Of a stretch of 6,581 bases of DNA, positions 1 through 6,066 are shown one piece after another. Numbering within the stretch: the stretch's first letter is position 1; each line of letters begins with the position of its first letter. Location: the NCBI GenBank assembly GCA_029243665.1, contig JAQWRO010000017.1:1-6581 (forward strand), given 5' to 3'. The position numbers and the translations under genes are program-made. This stretch comes from Gammaproteobacteria bacterium (GTDB taxonomy: Bacteria > Pseudomonadota > Gammaproteobacteria > Comchoanobacterales > Comchoanobacteraceae). The notes below the pieces were generated by a model. The model worked only from the letters and a program-made list of their open reading frames with translations, did no database searches and was not told the origin of the DNA.

Positions 1-1376
1 TCAAAGTTTTCCTTTTTCAGTATATCTAAGGCATCATTGCCAGTTTCAACTAATGTAGATTCAAAATTTTTCTTACTTAGCAATCCTTTAAGCGCTATTG
101 CTGCAAGCTTTGTATCTTCAATTATTAATGTTTTTGGTTGCTTTGATATGCTTATTTTTGGTGTTTGTTTGTTGGTAGTTTTTACTTTTTGTTCAAATGG
201 TACATCACTGATATTGCTGATAGGGAAAGTGATCAAGAAAGTTGACCCTTGTCCAACGGTGCTTTTTACATTGATTTTACCCATTAAGAATTTAATATGC
301 TTTCTTACCATGAATAAACCAAGGCCAGAACTAGGGTTTTGACTCACATGGTTTTGATGAAGTCGGGTAAATCGATCAAATATTTTAGAAAGTTTTTCTT
401 TAGGTATTCCAACACCTGTGTCTTCAACGCTTAATTCTAAGGATTGTTTTTCTTGTATGTAATTAAGAGAAATTTTTATACAACCCTCATTGGTAAATTT
501 AATGGCATTTCCAATTAAGTTAGCTAGAATGCTTTTAAAAATTAGATCATATGATTTTATAAAACAGGGAAGTTCATCTGATATTTCAGTTATCATCTCA
601 ATTTTTTTTTGTTTAGCTGACTCAGTGAATAGTTCAATAACATCATTAAGCATTTGTTTAACATCAAAATAAATTTGACTCGATTTTGCTTTGCCGGGCA
701 TTTCGATGGTATGTAGAATGTCATTGAAGAAATTTAAAAAATTATTTGTAAGGTTTTCAAGTGTGTTTGCAATGTTAACTGCTTCTTTGGACTTAAGCTC
801 AAGTTTTAAAGCGTCAATTAATCCCAACATACTAGTGATGGGGGTACGAATGTCATGACTCAAATTTGTAATGAAAATAGATTTTGCTGCTTGATCCACT
901 TTAGCCTGGTCGAGTGCCTTTGATAGTTTTTTTTCAAGTACTTTTTGCGCAGTATTATCAATTGAAATACCAATCATTCCAACAATTTTATTTTCCTTGT
1001 TAATGAGAGGTTTTTTAATAGAAAGAAAATATTTATTTTTAATATATTCATCAAAAGATGATAAAACACCAGTTTGCATCACCTTATTATCATTAAAATC
1101 GAGTGCTTTTGAATGTTTGTTGTTTGATACAAGTTCATATACAGATTTATTAATGATTTTTTCTTTATCGCTAAGTCCAAGTTCTTTTGCTTGACTCGAA
1201 TTACAGCCAAGATATTTGTTATTTGTATTTTTCCAGTAAATATGACATGGTGTTTCATCCAAAATCTGATGGAGCAGTTCAATTTCATTGTTTTGTTTTG
1301 AAACAACTTGGTTTAAACGTTCGATATGTTTTTTTTTTGTTAGGTTGAATCTGAATAAATTTTTGAATTTGATCAA
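1..1376 (-). CDS. PAS-containing hybrid histidine kinase (N-terminal 458 codons; runs off left edge)
   Basis: This is a two-component sensor kinase that would autophosphorylate on His and pass phosphate to its own receiver domain. I translated one uninterrupted minus-strand frame of 458 codons. Residues 1-40 are a basic, probably coiled-coil leader with no membrane segment, so the protein should be cytoplasmic. Residues about 37-145 are a PAS domain ('CHIYWKN', 'YLGCN', ending 'GMIGISIDNT'). HisKA carries 'FITNLSHDIRTPI' with phospho-acceptor His174. HATPase_c shows the N box 'NLIGNAIKF' (Asn290), 'DTGVGIP' (Asp319), 'GLGL' (351-354) and 'GQGSTF'. A receiver domain begins near 415 ('LIIEDTKLAA', Glu420/Asp421). 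Its phospho-acceptor Asp lies beyond the window. The order resembles ArcB without the membrane anchor. The first in-frame ATG is codon 100, which would cut the PAS domain, so TTG at 1376 is the best start. It lies nine bases after the stop of the upstream gene, has no clear Shine-Dalgarno site, and is probably translationally coupled. The signal sensed is unknown. Confidence 0.9.
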   Translation of the reverse strand, partial: MIKFKNLFRFNLTKKKHIERLNQVVSKQNNEIELLHQILDETPCHIYWKNTNNKYLGCNSSQAKELGLSDKEKIINKSVYELVSNNKHSKALDFNDNKVMQTGVLSSFDEYIKNKYFLSIKKPLINKENKIVGMIGISIDNTAQKVLEKKLSKALDQAKVDQAAKSIFITNLSHDIRTPITSMLGLIDALKLELKSKEAVNIANTLENLTNNFLNFFNDILHTIEMPGKAKSSQIYFDVKQMLNDVIELFTESAKQKKIEMITEISDELPCFIKSYDLIFKSILANLIGNAIKFTNEGCIKISLNYIQEKQSLELSVEDTGVGIPKEKLSKIFDRFTRLHQNHVSQNPSSGLGLFMVRKHIKFLMGKINVKSTVGQGSTFLITFPISNISDVPFEQKVKTTNKQTPKISISKQPKTLIIEDTKLAAIALKGLLSKKNFESTLVETGNDALDILKKENF

Positions 1377-1385
1377 GGGATTATC

Positions 1386-3488
1386 TTACTTGAAGAATTT
1401 CATATGAGAACGATTACAAACTATCAAATCTTTTGACTCTTCCTTAGTCATATGTCCATGTGACATGGTACCTGCGCTAAAAAAGTTTTCTAATATTGGT
1501 TTTTCTTTTTCAGGTGGGGATCCACTTTCAGAGCTAGTTTTTGAAGAACAGTATGAACTGTCATTGCTTCTCGGGGGGGTGCCAGAAACAGAACTGTTTG
1601 TAGATTTATATGGACTTCTGAATAATGTTGATCCTAGACGTTCTTTTTTTAGTTCTTGGTTTATTTTAATTAGTTCTTCCCACCAACCATTGATTTGGCC
1701 AGGATAGCATTGATTACCTAAATTGTATGTATATGAAAAATAAATTACCATGCTCATAGTAAATATGGAGTATTTACAACTTTCTTGCTGGGCTTTATAA
1801 AAAGAAAGTGTCCTATCTTTTGAAGAGATGATACTTGCTGTTAGTTCAGCTTTGTTTTTAAAGAGTGTACAATCTTTTGTTAGCATTTTTGTAGACGATG
1901 ATGAAATAAACTGAAAGACTTTTTTGGCACCTGAATAAAAAGATAAATTTTCTCTTAAAGTAATGAAATGTGAATATTCACTTAAATGACTGTGAAGAGC
2001 ATTAAAGTAACTCTGAAGTTGATCTTTATCAAGAAGATGCGAGGGAAATAAAAATTTATCGATATCAGTACATTGCGTGCTTGGTTGATCTTTTTTAATT
2101 AACTCTCCGATATAAATAAATTTCCCTAACAGGAATATAAAATAAGCTAATTGAAAAGCTCTAATTTTAGGCGTTGTTCGATCATTTGTAAATGTTTCTT
2201 CTGGGAAAGAAAGTGAAGGGAATTGATCATATATTTCACTTGTCGCAATTATATCAAAAGAATGTGATTTTAAATAATTGGTTGCAGGATCAAAAAAATC
2301 ACATCTTGGTATGTCTACTCTTATGCCATCATCTTTTTCATCTGACTCTTCATCACAAGACGTATCACTTAAATATGATCCTCCAGAAATTGTGCTGAAA
2401 AATGAAGTATCTGAAATTTCATCCTTTTGAGAGGGATTCTTGTTACTATTCAACAATGCAATGATTTCTTTATTAGATTGTATCCAATCGAAGCCTTCTT
2501 GAGTAGCTTTTTCTGCATACGATGTAAGAGGATCTTCTGTTTTATAAAAAATGTCATCAAAAGATTTTTTGGCATTATATGTGAATTGATGCCATGTATC
2601 TGAAACAAAGAAGATGTATTGACCATTGAATGGCAGGTCTTGAAGTTCTTCCAGTGAAGACTTCATTTTTTCTACATCATTAAAATCTCCATAGCCAACA
2701 CTGATTGGATAGAGCAATGTCTTTCTAGGTTTGCCAACCTTGAAAAGATTTGACTCAAGAAGAGGCAAGAATGCTTTTTGTTTCGAACTAAATTTAGAAA
2801 TTGTACTAACAACACCTTGTTTGGCAAGCCTTGAGCTTTTAAACATCTGAATGATGTCTTCCATATTGAAACCTGAAGGCATCGTTGCTGTTGCAGGATT
2901 TGTAATTAATTTATTAAGCAATTCAGCGGCATGAAGAACATCTTCTTGCTCATCTTCTGTACCTAATGTCCTTATAAGTACTAATGAACCAATTAATACT
3001 TCAAACTCCATATTAATGTTTGTTAGTTCCAGTTCCTCTTTTTTGGTGCCAAGGTGAAGACGGATGTTGTCACGAGAAAAAAGATTTAGATTTGCGTCTT
3101 TAATTTGGAAATGCCCGAGCTCTAGGAGGTTTTTTATCAATGTTTCGTTTAAACTAGCTTCTGATACGGTGGCAAAGTCGGTGACAGAAAAAACATATTC
3201 ACTATCAAGACTGCTTTGATGTACACGTAAGTATGCAAGACCAATCGATTTTAAAAATGAAATACCTGTGCCAAGGAAATAGATTAGATGACTTTTAAAT
3301 TCTTCTGGCTTAGGATCTTCCACATCTGTGGTTCCAGAAATTTCAGACCGTACATCTGATTCAGTGGATGTCCGAGTATATTCGATAGCAATATGCGAAA
3401 CGTGAATAATATAATTCATTAAGTCAAGAAAATACCTTGAATTAAGATGCTTTGGTACTGAAAGACCTGATCGACTTTTAGTTAGCAT
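1386..3488 (-). CDS. 700-aa protein with a possible divergent cyclodipeptide synthase-like domain and Ser-rich tail
   Basis: The overall function is not known. ATG 3488 is chosen over the in-frame ATG at 3494 because AAGGAG (3500-3495) sits 6 bases before 3488 but directly against 3494. Residues 1-250 match nothing I recognise. From about 254 a CDPS-like series appears: a buried strand plus 'ISVGYGDF' (Ser263 at the position of the CDPS nucleophile), then 'FFVSDTWHQFTYN', then 'AEKATQEGFDWIQSN', then near the end 'CKYSIFTMSM' and 'CYPG' (Tyr595-Pro596). CDPSs of the XYP subgroup show the same order, ending in Tyr-Pro, and use aminoacyl-tRNAs to make cyclic dipeptides. Odd points: the Glu four residues after the first active-site Tyr is Thr577 here. 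About 235 residues separate the two motif clusters, against roughly 80 normally, and they include an acidic Ser/Asp stretch at about 352-390. Residues about 626-665 are a Ser/Pro-rich linker. No signal peptide or convincing membrane segment is seen. The protein could be a diverged enzyme, a non-catalytic relative or a secreted effector. The gene call is strong; the domain call is moderate. Confidence 0.9.
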   Translation of the reverse strand: MLTKSRSGLSVPKHLNSRYFLDLMNYIIHVSHIAIEYTRTSTESDVRSEISGTTDVEDPKPEEFKSHLIYFLGTGISFLKSIGLAYLRVHQSSLDSEYVFSVTDFATVSEASLNETLIKNLLELGHFQIKDANLNLFSRDNIRLHLGTKKEELELTNINMEFEVLIGSLVLIRTLGTEDEQEDVLHAAELLNKLITNPATATMPSGFNMEDIIQMFKSSRLAKQGVVSTISKFSSKQKAFLPLLESNLFKVGKPRKTLLYPISVGYGDFNDVEKMKSSLEELQDLPFNGQYIFFVSDTWHQFTYNAKKSFDDIFYKTEDPLTSYAEKATQEGFDWIQSNKEIIALLNSNKNPSQKDEISDTSFFSTISGGSYLSDTSCDEESDEKDDGIRVDIPRCDFFDPATNYLKSHSFDIIATSEIYDQFPSLSFPEETFTNDRTTPKIRAFQLAYFIFLLGKFIYIGELIKKDQPSTQCTDIDKFLFPSHLLDKDQLQSYFNALHSHLSEYSHFITLRENLSFYSGAKKVFQFISSSSTKMLTKDCTLFKNKAELTASIISSKDRTLSFYKAQQESCKYSIFTMSMVIYFSYTYNLGNQCYPGQINGWWEELIKINQELKKERLGSTLFRSPYKSTNSSVSGTPPRSNDSSYCSSKTSSESGSPPEKEKPILENFFSAGTMSHGHMTKEESKDLIVCNRSHMKFFK

Positions 3489-3494
3489 ACGCAT

Positions 3495-3500
3495 CTCCTT
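3495..3500 (-). promoter_or_regulatory. Shine-Dalgarno AAGGAG that decides the start of the 700-aa protein
   Basis: On the minus strand AAGGAG is followed directly by ATG CGT ATG. A ribosome bound here cannot use the first ATG, which has zero spacing. The second, at 3488, has a spacing of six bases. The protein therefore most likely starts at the second Met and has 700 residues rather than 702. Confidence 0.75.
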
Positions 3501-3556
3501 TTAATAAATTACACTATAATTGACTTGCTTCATTGTCATCAATCACTTACGTCATT

Positions 3557-3586
3557 ATGATAACTTTTCTCAATAATGAGTGTCAA
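3557..3586 (-). promoter_or_regulatory. Sigma70-type promoter for the CDPS-like / kinase operon
   Basis: On the minus strand a perfect -35 TTGACA (3586-3581) is followed by an 18-base spacer and a -10-like TATCAT (3562-3557). Initiation near 3550 would give a leader of about 60 bases to the ATG at 3488. The spacer contains a short inverted repeat, CTCA-AATA-TGAG (plus strand, 3569-3580), that could be an operator. A second, weaker candidate (TTGATG, 18 bases, TATAGT at 3518-3513) lies closer to the gene. Confidence 0.5.
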
Positions 3587-3817
3587 TAACGGCATCTTAT
3601 ATAAGACAAATTAAAATGCAATAAATTCAATTATTTATTTTTTTAATTATTATTAAGTATTAAAAACACATAGAATTTTCTAAATTTGATTAACTAATGT
3701 GATGATAAACTTTTTTTTTGAAAATTAAATGAGATACAAAAATAGTATAAAACGAGCTTTATTTTTTGTTAGAAAATATTTATTATATTTAATTGTTAGT
3801 TAGTGTATATTCTGATT

Positions 3818-3847
3818 TTGAAGACAATAGAGTATATATTATATAAT
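3818..3847 (+). promoter_or_regulatory. Sigma70-type promoter for orf104
   Basis: A -35-like TTGAAG (3818-3823), an 18-base spacer and a consensus -10 TATAAT (3842-3847) predict initiation near 3854, which leaves a leader of about 55 bases before the ATG at 3909. A possible second start is an extended -10, TG-C-TATTAT, at 3873-3881, which lacks a good -35. In DNA this AT-rich the -10 match alone means little; its pairing with a -35 and its distance to the gene support it. Confidence 0.5.
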
Positions 3848-3908
3848 TAATAGCTTTTTTCTTACAGGATTGTGCTATTATTCTTAAATAGATAGAGGGG
3901 ATTTGCTT

Positions 3909-4223
3909 ATGACAATTGCATATAATTTAAGTGTTTTATCGCCAAGTGCTAGTGGAATGACCAATAGTTATGCACAATATTCCTTTGTGAGTAAGCTTTC
4001 TTTTTATGCTAAAAGTACGTGTTTGGTTGCTTCTGGTGTACTCATTGCAACCATCAGTTTGTATTTATTATTAGCTTTTGTAACCGCTTATGGTGCTTAC
4101 AAGTTTTCAAGCAATACGAATCAAAATGATAAGTTCGTCAGTGTAAAACAAAGTTCAATATTTCCTTCAGCTTCTAAATCACAACAACCTTATAGCCTTT
4201 TCATAAATTCCGGCAAGCTCTAA
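3909..4223 (+). CDS. Small single-pass membrane protein, 104 aa, unknown function
   Basis: I do not recognise this protein. It has a polar, Ser/Thr-rich N-terminal part (1-36), one strongly hydrophobic segment at about 37-64 ('CLVASGVLIATISLYLLLAF') that looks like a transmembrane helix, and a polar Ser/Gln/Lys-rich C-terminal part (65-104). The start is ATG 3909, because GAGGGG at 3895-3900 lies eight bases upstream. An in-frame TTG at 3903 would leave only two bases. A sigma70-like promoter precedes it. It is the only plus-strand gene supported in the window and ends ten bases from the stop of the convergent orf410. Because the first 36 residues are not hydrophobic, the helix is more likely an anchor than a cleaved signal peptide. 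The good ribosome site and promoter favour a real gene. Confidence 0.72.
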   Translation: MTIAYNLSVLSPSASGMTNSYAQYSFVSKLSFYAKSTCLVASGVLIATISLYLLLAFVTAYGAYKFSSNTNQNDKFVSVKQSSIFPSASKSQQPYSLFINSGKL

Positions 4224-4233
4224 ATAACCTAAA

Positions 4234-5466
4234 TCAATTCAGTCTATGATTTGAATTCCGTGGTTCTTCACCGTCGGATGAATTATTCCTTGAAACAGTT
4301 TCATTACTGGTTAAGCCTTCTGATGAATTTAATGAATCTGTTGAGCTACTACGTTTGCTTGGATTCAATTCAGTTTTATTTTCAGGTTCACCCTGAAAAT
4401 CATCCCAAACAACGCCATCATAATCATTACTATTAATGCTGTCATTATCTGATTCATAATCATTTGATGTGTATTCACTTGATGCTTGACTTGAGCTATC
4501 TGACTCTAAAACCATTATACTTTTTGAATCATAGCTATTTTTTACAGAAGGTGATAACTCTTCTTCTGGCTTCGGCATAAAGCGATGTGTCATAAAAAGT
4601 GATGCATAATTTCCTTGGCCAATAATCTGGTTATGCTCTTTAACGTTCATATTCATAAATGATTGTAATGCGATGATGGCTGTTATACTGATGAGTATAA
4701 TGGTTGCTATGCCTGCTGAGAAAGGGTTTGACAGCAATGCTAGCAAGATGACAGCTACAAATGTTAATAAAGCAGCTCGATATAAATTAACTGGATTAAA
4801 GGGGTTTCTGTCCTTATTTATAACTGTAGAAGTATTCCGTAGCTCTCTTTTGTCTAAATGAGTGCTGTATGATCGCGCCTTATTATTCATTGTTTGTAAA
4901 TCTGCTTTGTTACGCCATGCTTTTAAAAATGCATTATTTGAGTAAATTGCTTGTATAGCAATGAGAGATGCTAGAGAAGCAATTAAATAAAGTCCTATGC
5001 TAGATAACACTAAAGGTAACAGATATGGCAAGGCAAAAAAGATAGTTACAGCTACAACAGCTACAACAACTAAAACAATTACAAAAGAAACCATTTGTCT
5101 GGCAAAATGCCCATCCAGGTCGTATTCCTTTTTTTGAATTCTTAAAGGGAGATAATATTCTCTATAAATATAATTGGATATTCGTCTAACAAGGCTCATT
5201 AGTACATAGGTTGCAAGTATAGCACCTAATACACCTATGGTGTATGGGTTTAAGACAATGACAGCAGTCGCTGAAAGTGTTAATAATAATGCTGTTAAGA
5301 TTACAATAAAATTAAAGGCTTTATGAATGTTAATGCCTAATTTGTTTTCTACAGCATCAGATGAAAACTCATGTCGTTTCTTAAGTAAAAGCTCACCACG
5401 AAAGACTGACCTATAAAACAAGGAGTCTTTAAATTTATAATACATGTTTCTTAAAATTCTTTTCAT
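4234..5466 (-). CDS. Multi-pass membrane protein with long Ser/Asp/Asn-rich tail, 410 aa, unknown function
   Basis: The family is not recognised. A basic N-terminus (1-48) precedes three hydrophobic hairpins at about 51-93, 126-173 and 229-272, giving about six transmembrane helices with charged loops between. The first and third hairpins turn at similar motifs ('NPYTIG' at 73-78, 'NPFSAG' at 247-252) and the second at 'LPYLLP', which suggests duplicated units. Residues about 300-410 are a disordered-looking, acidic tail very rich in Ser, Asp, Asn and Glu. An even number of helices would place both ends on the same side, by basic-residue bias the cytosol. There is no good Shine-Dalgarno site before ATG 5466, and Met8 is an alternative start with weak AAGA upstream. 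The gene follows orf176 by 69 bases on the same strand with no convincing terminator between them, so co-transcription from radA is possible. The shape would fit a membrane-inserting secreted effector or a structural membrane protein; neither is shown. Confidence 0.88.
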   Translation of the reverse strand: MKRILRNMYYKFKDSLFYRSVFRGELLLKKRHEFSSDAVENKLGINIHKAFNFIVILTALLLTLSATAVIVLNPYTIGVLGAILATYVLMSLVRRISNYIYREYYLPLRIQKKEYDLDGHFARQMVSFVIVLVVVAVVAVTIFFALPYLLPLVLSSIGLYLIASLASLIAIQAIYSNNAFLKAWRNKADLQTMNNKARSYSTHLDKRELRNTSTVINKDRNPFNPVNLYRAALLTFVAVILLALLSNPFSAGIATIILISITAIIALQSFMNMNVKEHNQIIGQGNYASLFMTHRFMPKPEEELSPSVKNSYDSKSIMVLESDSSSQASSEYTSNDYESDNDSINSNDYDGVVWDDFQGEPENKTELNPSKRSSSTDSLNSSEGLTSNETVSRNNSSDGEEPRNSNHRLN

Positions 5467-5535
5467 GGCTTAAATATATAATTCTTATACTTTTATTCTA
5501 ACATGATATGCTTAATAAAGCCTTAAGTGTTTAAA

Positions 5536-6066
5536 TTACATTTGTAAGGTGAAATCATGGATGGCGTCATTAATTTTATACTCAATTTGAATGATTTGGT
5601 CTGTCCATGAATGACTTTTAAATTTATCTTGGATGGTTTGCTTATCAAAAGCATTGGTTAGAATCCAATGATTAGACGGCATTGGTAGTATCCAAGCATT
5701 AGGTTCTTGCTGAAATTGGATATTAGGGTTCATATCATATATAAATGCCACCCAATGGTGCGCCAAACTTTGCCCCAATAAAGTGGAAAAATTACTTGAT
5801 TTATTTGTCTTTTCGACGATTTGTGGTCTTGTGATTAAGATAGATTTAAATGTTTTTCGTATGGTCTCTAATAACTTTTCATCTAAATAGGTGTTTTCAT
5901 CTAATTGATGATATTTAATGAGCGCAAGATAACGTTCATTAAAAGCATTTTGTGTCTTTTTTAATAAGGCTGGTTCAAATGTGAACCTGTAAACATACCT
6001 AAATAAAGAAAAAGTATTTGGCGTAATAACAGACGTGTCTTTTGATTGTATTAAGGGTTCATCCAT
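5536..6066 (-). CDS. Hypothetical protein downstream of radA, 176 aa
   Basis: No family is recognised. The protein looks soluble: no signal peptide or membrane segment, a mixed alpha-rich N-terminal half (about 30-80, Lys/Glu-rich), and a C-terminal half rich in aromatic residues ('HHWVAFIYDM', 'NAWILPMP', 'NHWILTNAFD'). Its ATG directly follows the radA stop (TAAATG), and there is no independent ribosome site, so translation is probably coupled to radA. The pattern W-I-x-P, short polar turn, W-I-L-x-N-x-F, helix at 125-150 loosely recalls the KH-like domain I of DnaA. That is only an impression. The coupling suggests expression with the recombination protein RadA but does not prove a shared role. 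Confidence 0.85.
   Translation of the reverse strand: MDEPLIQSKDTSVITPNTFSLFRYVYRFTFEPALLKKTQNAFNERYLALIKYHQLDENTYLDEKLLETIRKTFKSILITRPQIVEKTNKSSNFSTLLGQSLAHHWVAFIYDMNPNIQFQQEPNAWILPMPSNHWILTNAFDKQTIQDKFKSHSWTDQIIQIEYKINDAIHDFTLQM

Larger units (their letters stand above)
3489..3908. other. AT-rich divergent intergenic control region
   Basis: These 420 bases separate the minus-strand CDPS-like operon from the plus-strand orf104. I see no coding frame, tRNA or convincing terminator. The sequence is very AT-rich, with a run of nine T at 3711-3719. It holds the two facing-away promoters and ribosome sites listed separately. The middle, about 3600-3815, has no element I can support. Confidence 0.7.

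Noticed and set aside
37..1194. Plus-strand open frames at 37-342, 490-672 and 997-1194, and a minus-strand one at 1079-1306
   Set aside because: All lie within the minus-strand hybrid kinase, whose conserved HisKA, HATPase and receiver motifs fix the true frame.
1465..2398. Plus-strand open frames at 1465-1707 and 2192-2398
   Set aside because: They are antisense to the continuous 700-codon minus-strand gene and show no ribosome site or domain.
3536..3549. IHF-like site (ATCAA-N4-TTA) upstream of the CDPS-like gene
   Set aside because: One core mismatch in very AT-rich DNA; a match of this quality is expected by chance.
3718..3751. TTGAAA ... TAGTAT/TATAAA as a further plus-strand promoter
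   Set aside because: The spacer is 19 or 22 bases, it lies about 160 bases from the gene, and such matches are common in this AT-rich stretch.
3903..3908. TTG at 3903 as the start of orf104
   Set aside because: It is only two bases from the GAGGGG ribosome site, while ATG 3909 has eight-base spacing.
4231..4257. Inverted repeats AAATCA/TGATTT and AATTCA/TGAATT near the orf104-orf410 junction as a terminator
   Set aside because: The stems are six AT-rich pairs and neither strand has a following T tract, so I cannot call a terminator.
4251..4861. Plus-strand open frames at 4251-4436 and 4673-4861
   Set aside because: They are antisense to orf410; their hydrophobic or His/Ser content mirrors its coding strand.
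5505..5530. CTTAA...TTAAG hairpin after orf176 as a terminator
   Set aside because: The stem is five AT-rich pairs with no T run on the minus strand, so it does not support separating orf176 from orf410.
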